From NCBI GenBank assembly GCA_016722565.1, contig JADKIU010000007.1, forward strand, positions 615,286-679,285: a stretch of DNA of 64,000 nt, written 5' to 3'. This DNA is from Bacteroidota bacterium (GTDB taxonomy: Bacteria > Bacteroidota > Bacteroidia > 2-12-FULL-35-15). The notes under the pieces were generated by a model, which worked only from the letters and a program-made list of their open reading frames with translations, was not told where the DNA came from and did not search any database. Positions 1 through 8,958 of the stretch are shown piece by piece. The position numbers and the translations under genes are program-made. How positions within the stretch are numbered: position 1 is the first letter of the stretch; each line of letters opens with the position of its first letter.

Positions 1-659
1 TCACTTTCCATTTCGTTTTTGATTTCGTTTAACGACTCTCCTGTATTTTTTGATTTGTTTTCAATAATTGCACTTAGTCGTCCGGTAAGTGTTGCGCCTG
101 GAAGTACATTATTTACAGTGATTCCGTAAGATGCTACTTCATTGGCTAAGGTCTTGCTCCAATTCGCAACAGCGGCACGGATGGTATTTGAAACACCTAA
201 ATTTTTCAATGGAATTTTTACCGAGGTACTGATGATGTTGATGACACGACCATATTTTGCTTCTTTCATTCCACCCAATAATGCCTGTACTAAAATATGA
301 TTACACACCAAATGATTGTTGAACGCTTGTAAAAACTCGTCCACCTTTGCATTTTGGATAAGTCCGCTTGGAGGACCACCTGTATTGTTTACCAAAATAT
401 GAATCGCTCCATTGGTAGCAACATAACTTTCCAATTTCTCTTTTAACTGATTCGATTGTTGAAAGTCCGCCACTAAGAAATTATGTTTTTGCCCTTTCGA
501 AACATCTAAATCTTTCATTGCTGTTTTTAAGGATTCCTCATTACGAGCAACCAACACAATATTTGCACCTAACAATGCCAATTCCATTGCAGACGCTTTT
601 CCTATACCTTGTGTACTTCCGCACACCATCGCTGTTTTTCCTGATAAGTCTAAATTCAT
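1..659 (-). CDS. SDR family oxidoreductase, 3' end cut by window edge
   Basis: The reading frame begins at the ATG ending at 659 and stays open to the window edge, so the C-terminus is missing. An N-terminal Rossmann motif GSTQGIGKA (about residues 14-22) and the NNTGG motif identify a short-chain dehydrogenase/reductase, a family of NAD(P)-dependent oxidoreductases. The usual catalytic YxxxK is not seen: the segment GVSNTIRAAV sits where YSASKAAV is expected, so Tyr and Lys appear to be replaced by SN..R, as in a divergent FabG-like subfamily. It follows the polyketide/prenyltransferase operon on the same strand after about 65 bases and could be co-transcribed with it. The substrate is unknown. 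Confidence 0.85.
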   Translation of the reverse strand, partial: MNLDLSGKTAMVCGSTQGIGKASAMELALLGANIVLVARNEESLKTAMKDLDVSKGQKHNFLVADFQQSNQLKEKLESYVATNGAIHILVNNTGGPPSGLIQNAKVDEFLQAFNNHLVCNHILVQALLGGMKEAKYGRVINIISTSVKIPLKNLGVSNTIRAAVANWSKTLANEVASYGITVNNVLPGATLTGRLSAIIENKSKNTGESLNEIKNEMES

Positions 660-726
660 AGTGTAAAAATAACATTTTTTTTCTTAGCGCTCTCTGAGCC
701 TTTTAAGCATGTCCAGCGGTTAGATT

Positions 727-1863
727 TTAGAATGGTTTTCCGTGAGTCGATTTCACAACCATGTTTCTTAGAAACGGAAATGTTTTTAAAACAGATATCG
801 CGAAATTTGTCATGGTGGTGTTTTTCAAAAGCTTTTGTAAAAATTCAGAAAAGACAACTCTGTTTTTAAACTGTTTTTTCCAGAAGTGCTGATAGTTTTT
901 TTCCAATTCAGCACGTGTACTTTTTTTATTAAAATAGTCCACTAACAATTGATTCATATAAAACGAGCTCCGCATGGCCATACTCATACCATTTCCACTT
1001 AAGGGAGCAATGTTTCCGGCAGTATCGCCTAGCATTAAAATGTGATTTTCAACTGCATTTTTATACCCAATTTTAATTTGCGAAATAGCCAAAGGTTCTT
1101 CAAATAAAAATTTTGATTTAGAAAAGTATCCCTTTAAGAATGGATTTTTAAACAGCACAGCTTCCTCCATGCTTTTGATATCCCCATTGTGCTTTTTCAA
1201 ATTTTCAGAATCGGTTAAATAACACAAGCAATAACGACTTCCTTCGATCTTAGAAAGACCACAATAGCCGTTTTCAAAATTGTGTAGTTCAATTAAATCG
1301 TTTGGGAAGTCAATGTTGATATGGTATTTAATGCCTACGTAATTCTTTCCCGACTTTTCTTCTTTTGTAAATTCCCGACTGAGTTTGGTGTCGAGGTTGC
1401 TTTTTTTGCCCCAAGCACCAACACAGATATCTGAAATAAAACTTCCTTTTGTGGAGTCGATTGTAAATTTTTCGTTTTCAAATTTTACATCATTTACTCT
1501 ACAATCATCTAACAGAAGAACGCCTTTGGCTTTTGCAATTTCAGCCAATTTAGAATCCAACAAATATCTACTGATTCCAAAGCCTCCTAAATCTAATTGA
1601 TGTTTTAATAATTTTCCGGAAGGAGAGGAAACGTGTAATTGCGTTATTTTTGGTAGATTCAATTCCGTTAAATTCAATCCCAATCGTTCCAAAAAACCCC
1701 ACGATTCCATGGAAATGTATTCACCGCAAACTTTATGAAAAGGATATTTGTTTTTTTCGAATAATACACAAGAATAACCGGCATCGGCCAGTTGAATAGC
1801 AAGTGTTAAGCCTGCCAGACCGCCACCGATAATAGATACTTTATTTGAGTTGGTGATTTGCAT
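727..1863 (-). CDS. NAD(P)/FAD-dependent oxidoreductase, geranylgeranyl-reductase/hydroxylase-like
   Basis: A 378-residue flavoprotein. It starts with a dinucleotide-binding motif IIGGGLAGLTLA near the N-terminus and has the second FAD motif GDTAGNIAPLSGNGM around residue 290, the arrangement of the aromatic hydroxylase / geranylgeranyl reductase superfamily. I chose the ATG at 1863 over a GTG three codons upstream. It lies just downstream of a methyltransferase and a type III polyketide synthase on the same strand. In the srs operon of Streptomyces griseus an equivalent flavoprotein hydroxylates an alkylresorcinol to give a quinone; by analogy this protein may oxidise the polyketide ring. 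Prenyl-chain reduction is the alternative. The specific substrate is inference. Confidence 0.85.
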   Translation of the reverse strand: MQITNSNKVSIIGGGLAGLTLAIQLADAGYSCVLFEKNKYPFHKVCGEYISMESWGFLERLGLNLTELNLPKITQLHVSSPSGKLLKHQLDLGGFGISRYLLDSKLAEIAKAKGVLLLDDCRVNDVKFENEKFTIDSTKGSFISDICVGAWGKKSNLDTKLSREFTKEEKSGKNYVGIKYHINIDFPNDLIELHNFENGYCGLSKIEGSRYCLCYLTDSENLKKHNGDIKSMEEAVLFKNPFLKGYFSKSKFLFEEPLAISQIKIGYKNAVENHILMLGDTAGNIAPLSGNGMSMAMRSSFYMNQLLVDYFNKKSTRAELEKNYQHFWKKQFKNRVVFSEFLQKLLKNTTMTNFAISVLKTFPFLRNMVVKSTHGKPF

Positions 1864-1898
1864 TTTTACCACTAAGACACTAAGAACATTAAGTTACA

Positions 1899-2603
1899 CT
1901 AAGATTTTCTATTTAGAACTAAATACCGGAACGCCCATTTCCATTTTATACTACAACCAACAACCTCCGCCTTAATCAACAATTGATTCAACTCTTCTTT
2001 TCTAAAGCCTCTCAATACGGATAATGGCGCATCGTTTTTTACCAAGGTGGAACCATTCAACAAGCGTGTTAAAAATTTGATACTGTAATAAGCAAACCAA
2101 TGACGTTGTAAATCGTTGATGATAAATCCAGCTTTGGCGTATTGATTCATGTATTGAAATAGTTCTACCAATTCCTCATCTTTTAAGTGATGACAAAACA
2201 AGGAGCAATGAACAATATCAATGGTTGTATTTGATTTTAGATATTCGCGGTAATCGCTCACAACTCCGGTAATCTCAGGAAAGGCGTTGCATTCCGTTTC
2301 CATAAATCGAATGGCATCTGCATTCATATCTACACCAATCAATTCAACTTTATGCTGATTTTTTTTTGCCCATTCTGCAATTTTCTTCATTGCATCTCCA
2401 CCTCCACAACCAATATCAACAATACGATATGTTTTGTTTTTATCCTTTACCAATTTTTTGATTCCGGAAAGTGTAATTGCATGTCCGCCCAACAAACGAT
2501 TCACAACATCTAATTCGCGAAGATTTTTAAATAGCAATTCTTTCGGGATGTTGGGAGCATCCAATAATTCAAGTTCGTAAGAGCGATGAGAAAATTTACT
2601 CAT
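1899..2603 (-). CDS. SAM-dependent class I methyltransferase
   Basis: A 234-residue protein with the SAM-binding glycine-rich motif VDIGCGGGDAMKK around residue 60 and an acidic residue closing the next strand (ELIGVDMNADAI), typical of class I methyltransferases. Its start overlaps the end of the upstream type III polyketide synthase by 8 bases, which implies translational coupling. The flavoprotein gene follows after about 35 bases. In analogous phenolic-lipid operons this enzyme O- or C-methylates the resorcinol or quinone ring, so the overlap with the synthase supports a role in modifying its product. The exact acceptor cannot be read from the sequence. Confidence 0.85.
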   Translation of the reverse strand: MSKFSHRSYELELLDAPNIPKELLFKNLRELDVVNRLLGGHAITLSGIKKLVKDKNKTYRIVDIGCGGGDAMKKIAEWAKKNQHKVELIGVDMNADAIRFMETECNAFPEITGVVSDYREYLKSNTTIDIVHCSLFCHHLKDEELVELFQYMNQYAKAGFIINDLQRHWFAYYSIKFLTRLLNGSTLVKNDAPLSVLRGFRKEELNQLLIKAEVVGCSIKWKWAFRYLVLNRKS

Positions 2604-3678
2604 AAGCGAAGAAAGCGGTTTCGATACTTAATCCGGGGCCAAAGCCAATTGAGAAAATCGTTTCACCGGTTTTCATTTCTTTTAAAAGTTCGTTTAAGAC
2701 AAAGAGAATGGTGGGAGACGACATGTTACCGAATTCGTCCAAAATTTTATACGATGCATTTGTGTCCGAATCTGATAATTGCAATTTATCTTTAATGACA
2801 TCTACAATTCTCTTTCCTCCGGGATGAATTGCCCATTTGGAAATTGAATCCGGTTGTATGTTTAATTTTTTTGTTGCATTCAGCACAATTGCATTCACCT
2901 CATCACCAATTATCTCCGGAATTTTAGCATCCAAAATCATTTCAAAATTTACGGGAGTGATGTTCCAACCCATCAAGTCTTTTCCTTTATTTAAAAGCAA
3001 TGAATAAAAACCGGTTATGTTTAATCCTCGGTTCACATCATCTGCAGAAGTGAGCACAACTGCTGCTGCACCATCACCAAAAATGGTGTTCGATAATAAA
3101 TTATCGTGATTGTTTTTCGGTTGAAAATGCAACGTACACAATTCTACACTCACAATAAGTACTTTTGCTTGGGCATCCGATTTCAAAATTAAATCAGCAA
3201 TTTTCAGGGCATGAAAAGCGGCATTACAGCCTAAGAAATTTACACCGGTATGAAAAATATCGTTGGGTAAATTTAATTCTTCCATCAGCACAGCATCCAA
3301 TCCGGGTGCATAGAGGCCGGTACAAGAAACAGTAATAAGGTGGGTGACTCCAAACGTTTCAACAGTTGTATCTAATTTTGTAAATGCATCCTTCACGGCT
3401 GCAAGTGCCAGCGGAATGGCTCTTTCTTTAAAAACACTCAGCCTATTTTCAACATTTGCTGTTGATGGTGTTCCATTAAAAAAGATATGTTGCTGATTTG
3501 TTTTATCAAAATCAGGGAGTACTGAATAACGAGCACTAATGCCACTGTTATTAAACAATACATTGAGTTTTCGTGACGTCACTTCATTCCCGTATGCTGC
3601 TTGCATAAATTCCAATATCGCTGGTTGTGCTGTGCGATGCTGCGGTACTGCTGTTCCTATGGATATAATTTTACTCAT
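2596..3678 (-). CDS. Type III polyketide synthase (chalcone/alkylresorcinol synthase family)
   Basis: A 360-residue ketosynthase of the chalcone-synthase fold, the family's normal length. The catalytic triad is complete: Cys151 in NFLGCNAAFHALK, His285 in WAIHPGGKR and Asn318 in EFGNMSSPT. The conserved CTGLYAPGLD loop lies at about 119-128 and the C-terminal GFGPGL at 345-350. Such enzymes extend an acyl-CoA starter with malonyl-CoA and cyclise the chain to a resorcinol, phloroglucinol or pyrone. With a methyltransferase, a flavoprotein and a UbiA prenyltransferase beside it, a membrane phenolic lipid or prenylated quinone is the likely product. Starter and cyclisation mode are unknown. Confidence 0.92.
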   Translation of the reverse strand: MSKIISIGTAVPQHRTAQPAILEFMQAAYGNEVTSRKLNVLFNNSGISARYSVLPDFDKTNQQHIFFNGTPSTANVENRLSVFKERAIPLALAAVKDAFTKLDTTVETFGVTHLITVSCTGLYAPGLDAVLMEELNLPNDIFHTGVNFLGCNAAFHALKIADLILKSDAQAKVLIVSVELCTLHFQPKNNHDNLLSNTIFGDGAAAVVLTSADDVNRGLNITGFYSLLLNKGKDLMGWNITPVNFEMILDAKIPEIIGDEVNAIVLNATKKLNIQPDSISKWAIHPGGKRIVDVIKDKLQLSDSDTNASYKILDEFGNMSSPTILFVLNELLKEMKTGETIFSIGFGPGLSIETAFFAYE

Positions 3679-3756
3679 CTTTTCCTTTCTGTCGATTTGT
3701 GCGGAGCCGACTACTTCCTTATTCTTTCGTTGTTAAGCCTACTTGTTCCCATCTGA

Positions 3757-4662
3757 CTAAAACCAATGAAAATTCTGATTCAATAGTAATGCTATGAAAT
3801 AAATATTCATGCAGGTAGAAGCCATCAGATTCATACTCATCGTGTTTTCAAAATTGGCATGCGTAGCATCTTTTCTCACCTTGTTAAACCAAAAAAGCAA
3901 ACGCAACACCACCGGCAACATCAATGTCAAAAACAAAAATAAAGCGGTGAGTTGTTCTTTTTTATCGAAATAATAAAAGAGCAAACCCGTTGCAAGTCCG
4001 AACATCAGGGATGAAAACACAAAGGTTCCCAAATATCCCAACTTATAACTGATGGTTGTTACGCCATCTTTTTTATCTGCATCGTGCTGGTAAATTTGTG
4101 TGAGCGGATAAACACTTCCAATAAACAAACTGGCAACAGCCATACAAATTACGTTATTGAGTGTAAAATAGTTTTCGAATGAGAATTCGGTGACAGCTGA
4201 CGACACCATTAAATACGTAAAGGCTCCTTGAAAAAGAAAAACCGTTAAAAAACCAATTACCGCATATTTTTTCAATCGCAACTTCCGATAGCTGTAGGCA
4301 CGTGATATCAATACATATAATAGAACCAAGACAGAAAAGTTTATCGAGACGGATAATGCAAACAAAACGCCTAGGCCATCCAATAACAAAGTTGCATAAA
4401 ATAAATTTTCGGTTACTTTGGGCGGATGTTTTAATCCTCCGATACTCGTTTCATCTTTATCCTGATAACTGTTATAACCATTACTGGAAGGATAAATAAA
4501 AACGTGTAGAATAATAAATGCAATGATTGTGTTTTTTAAACTATAGGTATCGCTTTGACTTAATGCAAAAAGAAAAACAGGCATCAAATGATAAGAAAAA
4601 GGCAACCGCAAATGTTTAACGGTGTTTTTATCAAACCAGGATATGATGTTTATGTTTGGCAT
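3757..4662 (-). CDS. UbiA family prenyltransferase
   Basis: A 301-residue integral membrane protein with about eight hydrophobic segments. Two aspartate-rich motifs mark the UbiA superfamily: NSYQDKDETS (about 64-73), a variant of NDxxDxxxD, and QHDADKKDG in the second half. These bind the Mg-diphosphate of a prenyl donor, and the family transfers prenyl chains to aromatic acceptors in the membrane. It is the first gene of a four-gene run with the type III polyketide synthase, methyltransferase and flavoprotein, so the polyketide ring is a natural acceptor. It could instead be a menaquinone- or heme-type prenyltransferase placed there by chance. Confidence 0.8.
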   Translation of the reverse strand: MPNINIISWFDKNTVKHLRLPFSYHLMPVFLFALSQSDTYSLKNTIIAFIILHVFIYPSSNGYNSYQDKDETSIGGLKHPPKVTENLFYATLLLDGLGVLFALSVSINFSVLVLLYVLISRAYSYRKLRLKKYAVIGFLTVFLFQGAFTYLMVSSAVTEFSFENYFTLNNVICMAVASLFIGSVYPLTQIYQHDADKKDGVTTISYKLGYLGTFVFSSLMFGLATGLLFYYFDKKEQLTALFLFLTLMLPVVLRLLFWFNKVRKDATHANFENTMSMNLMASTCMNIYFIALLLNQNFHWF

Positions 4663-4711
4663 ACATACAAAGGTAGGGAATTAATGTATGTACATATAAT
4701 TTGATTGGATT

Positions 4712-6085
4712 TTAACCAAACAACAAACTAAACACCTCTTCTATCTTACCCACCATGGTAATTTTGATGTGGTAGTTTTTTAAATCGAGTCCTTTTTTGT
4801 TGTATTTGGAAATAAAGATGTGTTCGAAACCCAGTTTTTCTGCTTCTGAAATTCGTTGATCGATTCGATTAACAGGGCGAATTTCTCCACTCAAACCTAC
4901 TTCACCAGCGAAACACACTTTCGGAGAAATAGGCATATCTTCATTGCTCGAAAGCACAGCACAAACCAATGCCAAATCAATTCCCGGATCTTCCACTTTT
5001 ATTCCTCCAGCAATATTCAAGAAAACATCTTTCACACCCAATCGAAAGCCGCAACGTTTTTCTAAAACAGCCAGTAACATCGACAATCTTCTCAAATCAA
5101 AACCGGTAGACGAACGCTGAGGAGTTCCGTATGCAGCGCTACTTACCAATGCTTGCGTTTCAATCAACATCGGGCGCATGCCTTCCATGGTTGCAGCAAT
5201 GGCAACTCCACTTACTAATTCTTCTCTTGCGGTAATTAATATTTCGGAGGGATTGCTTACTTCACGCAATCCACTTCCTTGCATTTCATAAATTCCTAAT
5301 TCGTTGGTAGAACCAAAACGATTTTTTGCTGTTCGCAATAATCTGTAAACATGGTTTCTATCTCCTTCAAATTGCAAAACCGTATCCACCATGTGTTCCA
5401 ACACTTTCGGTCCTGCTAAGCTTCCATCTTTTGTAATGTGCCCGATTAAAAAAACAGGAGTGCCGCTTTCTTTGGCATAACGCAAAAGCTCCGCAGTACA
5501 TTCACGTATTTGCGAAACACTTCCCGGTGAAGATTCAATATGTGCTGAGTGTAATGTTTGAATGGAATCAATAATCACAAAATTCGGCTCCAGTTGTTCT
5601 ATTTGCTTAAAAATATTTTGTGTGGAGGTTTCTGTTAAGATGTAGCAATTGGGGTTTTGCATCCCGATGCGCTCGGCACGCATACGAATTTGTTGTTCGC
5701 TTTCTTCGCCAGAAACATAAAGCACTTTTAAGTTCTTCATATTAATCGCTACTTGCAACATCAACGTAGACTTTCCAATTCCCGGTTCACCACCAAACAA
5801 GGTTAACGAACCCGGAACCAATCCACCACCAAGAACACGAGAGAGTTCTTTATCATACAATTCGATGCGGTGATGTTGTTCTAAATTTATTTCGGTTACA
5901 AGTTGTGGTTTAGAAGCTCTTTGCGAACTGGTGCTTGCGATACCCGGAGTTTTAGCCTCATCGCCTTTTGAAACAACTTCTTCTACATAGGTATTCCATT
6001 CATTACATGAAGGACACTTGCCAATCCACTTTGCGGATTGAGTACCACAATTTTGACAAAAGAAGGATGTTTTTGTTTTCGCCAT
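4712..6085 (-). CDS. radA: DNA repair protein RadA
   Basis: A 457-residue RadA/Sms protein of full length. An N-terminal four-cysteine zinc finger (CQNCGTQ ... GKCPSCNEW) is followed by a RecA-like ATPase with Walker A GGEPGIGKST, the RadA signature KNRFGSTNELGIYEM, and a C-terminal Lon-protease-like domain. RadA is a hexameric helicase that promotes branch migration in homologous recombination and natural transformation. The ATG at 6085 is preferred over a TTG three codons upstream. The prenyltransferase operon begins about 50 bases downstream on the same strand, with no terminator seen between. Confidence 0.97.
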   Translation of the reverse strand: MAKTKTSFFCQNCGTQSAKWIGKCPSCNEWNTYVEEVVSKGDEAKTPGIASTSSQRASKPQLVTEINLEQHHRIELYDKELSRVLGGGLVPGSLTLFGGEPGIGKSTLMLQVAINMKNLKVLYVSGEESEQQIRMRAERIGMQNPNCYILTETSTQNIFKQIEQLEPNFVIIDSIQTLHSAHIESSPGSVSQIRECTAELLRYAKESGTPVFLIGHITKDGSLAGPKVLEHMVDTVLQFEGDRNHVYRLLRTAKNRFGSTNELGIYEMQGSGLREVSNPSEILITAREELVSGVAIAATMEGMRPMLIETQALVSSAAYGTPQRSSTGFDLRRLSMLLAVLEKRCGFRLGVKDVFLNIAGGIKVEDPGIDLALVCAVLSSNEDMPISPKVCFAGEVGLSGEIRPVNRIDQRISEAEKLGFEHIFISKYNKKGLDLKNYHIKITMVGKIEEVFSLLFG

Positions 6086-6156
6086 TTTATTCAAAGCGAA
6101 AGTAGAAATTCTTCTGCTAAAAAAAGCGTTTGTTGATAAACAAAATCAATAAGGGC

Positions 6157-6195
6157 ATCCGTACTGGTACGGATAAAAAAATACCTACAGGTACG
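6157..6195. promoter_or_regulatory. Tandem dyads upstream of the outer-membrane-protein gene
   Basis: The gap between divergent radA and the 6252 gene holds a perfect inverted repeat, ATCCGTAC-TG-GTACGGAT at 6157-6174, followed by a looser copy with the similar core CCTACAGGTACG near 6184-6195. Two related dyads about 25 bases apart in a divergent promoter region suggest operator sites or a leader hairpin. No regulator is identified. Confidence 0.35.
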
Positions 6196-6251
6196 CATTT
6201 CGTCATCTCATTTATTCGCTGACTTTTGTAGCAAATTCAAGAAGAACAATT

Positions 6252-6899
6252 ATGAAAAAACGATGTCTCTTTTTTGCTGTGATGATTTTCTTAGCAGGGA
6301 ATACATTTGCACAATCTTTTAAATTCGGAACCATTGCAGCGGATGCCGGCTTGGGATTTGGAATCTATGGAATACGTGCGTATTCCCCAGTTAACTTGCA
6401 AGAACATTCCGGAATTGGTTTTGTTGGAACATTTCCTTGCGTTAATGCCGAATTTGGTGTTGCCCGCTTTTTAGGAGCCGGTGTTCGTTACAGGAGAGGT
6501 ACTTATGGAAGATCTGGAGATAATAAATTACGAGGCTCCGACTTTTTAGTCCGGGTGAACTTTCATGTTGCCAATAAAAACGACAAGTTTGATTTACCAA
6601 TTGGAGTTGGTTTCGGAACCAGTAGTTTCGGAGGCGACATTGATGACACTCAATTTATAAGAGCAAAAGGAACGATGTTAAACATTCATGTTTCTCCACA
6701 CTTCTACTTTGGTAAATATATTGGAATGCATTTGAGTGTGGGATACAACAAACACATGCTGAATAACAACATTCAACTAAAAGACAGTTCAGGAAAATTA
6801 TGGACGGATGCAGATGGCGCAACCTGGAATATGGATGGTGTATATTTCGAATTCGGAATTTCAGGCAGATTTCATCTCTTTAATAAGGACAAAGAATAG
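6252..6899 (+). CDS. Outer-membrane beta-barrel-like protein with signal peptide
   Basis: A 215-residue protein beginning with a clear signal peptide (MKKRCLFFAVMIFLAGNTFAQ) and ending in alternating hydrophobic/aromatic stretches, closing with GRFHLFNKDKE. Gly-rich strands such as GLGFGIYGIRAYS and MHLSVGYNKHML suggest a small 8-10 strand outer-membrane barrel of the PorT/OmpW-like type common in Bacteroidota. It stands alone, divergent from radA, with its own terminator. I do not recognise a specific family, so no function is assigned. Confidence 0.7.
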   Translation: MKKRCLFFAVMIFLAGNTFAQSFKFGTIAADAGLGFGIYGIRAYSPVNLQEHSGIGFVGTFPCVNAEFGVARFLGAGVRYRRGTYGRSGDNKLRGSDFLVRVNFHVANKNDKFDLPIGVGFGTSSFGGDIDDTQFIRAKGTMLNIHVSPHFYFGKYIGMHLSVGYNKHMLNNNIQLKDSSGKLWTDADGATWNMDGVYFEFGISGRFHLFNKDKE

Positions 6900-6910
6900 A
6901 CATTCAAAAT

Positions 6911-6940
6911 AAAAGCTTCGGGTTACGAAGCTTTTATTTT
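6911..6940. terminator. Bidirectional intrinsic terminator
   Basis: A ten-base stem AAAAGCTTCG / CGAAGCTTTT with a five-base loop is flanked by A- and T-runs. It serves the + strand gene ending at 6899 and the - strand gene ending at 6923; the TAA stop of the latter lies in the loop. Confidence 0.85.
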
Positions 6941-7462
6941 TTGTTCTATTGCGGTGGTTGAAAATCCTTCTAAAAATTCAATCGTCTTTACAACTCCATT
7001 GTTTGCTTTCACACGTTCGGAACCCACAATGTATTTTTTACTGTCTTTGTTTGTTTCGTTTGCATCATAATCTGCTCCTTTCACTAACACTTCGGGTTTT
7101 ACAAAATCTATTAAATCGGACGGAGTATCTTCATCAAAAATAATTACTCCGCTTACAAAATGTAATGATGCTAAAATTAAGGCACGCGTTTGTTCATCCT
7201 GTAACGGACGGGAGTTGCTTTTCCCTAAACGTTTAACGGATGCATCACTATTTATTCCCACAATTAATCGCCCACCCAAGTCACTTGCCTTCGCCAAATA
7301 ATCAACATGGCCGCGATGAAGGATGTCAAAACAACCATTCGTAAATACGATTTTATCTCCTTTAAATCGCCAAACGATTAATGGTTTTAAAAGTGTTTCG
7401 CGGGTAAATATTTTTGATTGAATAATTTCCAGTGCCGGAAGTTTATGATTGTATGGAACCAT
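6923..7462 (-). CDS. rfaE2: D-glycero-beta-D-manno-heptose 1-phosphate adenylyltransferase
   Basis: A 179-residue nucleotidyltransferase with the cytidylyltransferase-like motif FTNGCFDILHRGHVDYL (HxGH class) and the SRPLQDEQTRALILASL stretch typical of the HldE C-terminal domain. It adenylates heptose-1-phosphate in the ADP-heptose pathway for lipopolysaccharide core. Here it is a free-standing protein, the usual split form (RfaE2/HldC), rather than fused to the kinase. It is the last gene of a run that starts with panC and shares a bidirectional terminator with the convergent barrel gene. Confidence 0.93.
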   Translation of the reverse strand: MVPYNHKLPALEIIQSKIFTRETLLKPLIVWRFKGDKIVFTNGCFDILHRGHVDYLAKASDLGGRLIVGINSDASVKRLGKSNSRPLQDEQTRALILASLHFVSGVIIFDEDTPSDLIDFVKPEVLVKGADYDANETNKDSKKYIVGSERVKANNGVVKTIEFLEGFSTTAIEQKIKAS

Positions 7463-7520
7463 TTTTAAGTAATTAGGTGATTAAGTAACTAGGTAACTAA
7501 GTGGGGTAAAAATAAGAATT

Positions 7521-8525
7521 TTATTCCTCTTGCTTTGTTGTTTTATTGAGCACTGCCAACAAAATTAATGACAGGAATCCAACAGACATGATGAGCACAA
7601 ATTGGGATGTCCAAACGGCCCATGCAAAAGCAAAAGCGGAAGCATAGGAAATGACGTAAATGGAAGTAAGAATTTGAATCACGATGAGTTGATACGCTCC
7701 CGTTCCGCCCGGAACAGCGATAACACCTAAGCTGCCAAACACAACAATTACAACCGCCACCATTACAGGCAAGTGTGCTGTTTCAGGAAAAGCAAAGAAA
7801 CAAACATATACTTGCATCACATACATAACCCAAATGAGGATGGTGTGGACGATGAACCAAATTGGTTTTTCAACATTCTTAATGCTAATCAATCCATCCC
7901 ATAATCCTTTCACAAAACCTTTGGCTTTTCCGGAAATAAGGGATTGAATTTTTTTGCGGAAATAAAACAATCCGATTGCACCCACAACAAGAACAATTCC
8001 GGCAATGATTACAAAGGTTTGTTTTTGCATCAAGGCATTAAATTTTTCTGCCACGGTGTTAAAGATAAGGTCATTTGCAATTCCGGAAATACGCTCAAAT
8101 TCCATTCCCAGTGCTGCAAAAAAGATCAGTATCAAACAAACCACATCCAATGCGCGTTCGGAAATAACCGTTCCGAATCCTGCAGTAAAAGGAACCTTTT
8201 CATATTTGGTCATCAAGCCACAACGCGACACTTCACCCAAACGAGGCAAAGCAAAGTTGGCAAGATATCCAACCATTACCGAAAAAAATGTATTGGAAGT
8301 TTTGGGAGAATAACCCAGCGGCTTTAGAAGTAGTTTCCAGCGCAGTGCTCTGAAATAATGACTCAGTCCACTAATGATGACCGAAAGAAAAATCCAGAAA
8401 TAATTGGCGTTGTTTAATGAGGTTTTGATATTCGCAAATTCTTCATCGGTTGTTTTGCGCAATGCCAGCCATATTAATCCAACTCCCAATCCTAAAAAGA
8501 ACAGGAATTTTAATATGTTGAGCAT
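7521..8525 (-). CDS. UPF0104 / lysylphosphatidylglycerol synthase transmembrane-region family protein
   Basis: A protein of about 334 residues with roughly eight transmembrane segments, matching the flippase-like membrane domain of MprF (AglD/YbhN, UPF0104). Recognisable segments include YFRALRWKLLLKPLG, the LGEVSRCG turn and GSLGVIAVPGGTGAYQ. The ATG at 8525 is chosen over a TTG four codons earlier. It follows panD after about 16 bases and is very likely in its operon, an arrangement common in Bacteroidota. It lacks the soluble aminoacyl-transferase domain of MprF. The lipid it moves is unknown. Confidence 0.85.
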   Translation of the reverse strand: MLNILKFLFFLGLGVGLIWLALRKTTDEEFANIKTSLNNANYFWIFLSVIISGLSHYFRALRWKLLLKPLGYSPKTSNTFFSVMVGYLANFALPRLGEVSRCGLMTKYEKVPFTAGFGTVISERALDVVCLILIFFAALGMEFERISGIANDLIFNTVAEKFNALMQKQTFVIIAGIVLVVGAIGLFYFRKKIQSLISGKAKGFVKGLWDGLISIKNVEKPIWFIVHTILIWVMYVMQVYVCFFAFPETAHLPVMVAVVIVVFGSLGVIAVPGGTGAYQLIVIQILTSIYVISYASAFAFAWAVWTSQFVLIMSVGFLSLILLAVLNKTTKQEE

Positions 8526-8541
8526 TTGTTTTTTCAAAATA

Positions 8542-8892
8542 CTATCTTAAAGAATTTGTTTTTGAATCCGGGAAAACAACGGTAGGCTTATGCGTTTTAG
8601 CAACTTCAAAGTCCATAGAAGCATACGAAACAATAATGATTTCGTGACCAACCTTTACTTTTAAAGAGGCAGGGCCATTCAAACAAATTACTCCTGAACC
8701 ACGATCTCCTTTGATAACGTAGGTAGTAAATCGTTCTCCGTTGTTGTAATTAAAGATATCCACCTTTTCATTTTCGATCAGGTTGGCTGCATCCATCAGG
8801 TTTTCGTCAATCGTCACCGAACCGATGTAATCTAAGTCGGCTTGTGTAACGCTAACGCGATGTATTTTTGATTTTAAAACTTCTATTTGCAT
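8542..8892 (-). CDS. panD: Aspartate 1-decarboxylase
   Basis: A 116-residue pyruvoyl-dependent enzyme making beta-alanine from L-aspartate for pantothenate synthesis. The self-cleavage site is the Gly-Ser of LDYIGSVTID (Ser25), which becomes the pyruvoyl group; the conserved YNNGERFTTYVI and LNGPASLKVKVGHEIIIVSYA segments follow. The length is standard. It lies 66 bases downstream of panC, so the two beta-alanine-to-pantothenate steps sit together. Confidence 0.97.
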   Translation of the reverse strand: MQIEVLKSKIHRVSVTQADLDYIGSVTIDENLMDAANLIENEKVDIFNYNNGERFTTYVIKGDRGSGVICLNGPASLKVKVGHEIIIVSYASMDFEVAKTHKPTVVFPDSKTNSLR

Positions 8893-8958
8893 ATCGGAAG
8901 CAAAACTAAATAAATAAATTTGATTGTCAGGTAGGTTTTTAGACGGAAGGGGGAATTA

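Noticed and set aside
8005..8313. Long + strand frames opposite the UPF0104 gene
   Set aside because: They overlap a clear membrane protein on the other strand and lack family features.
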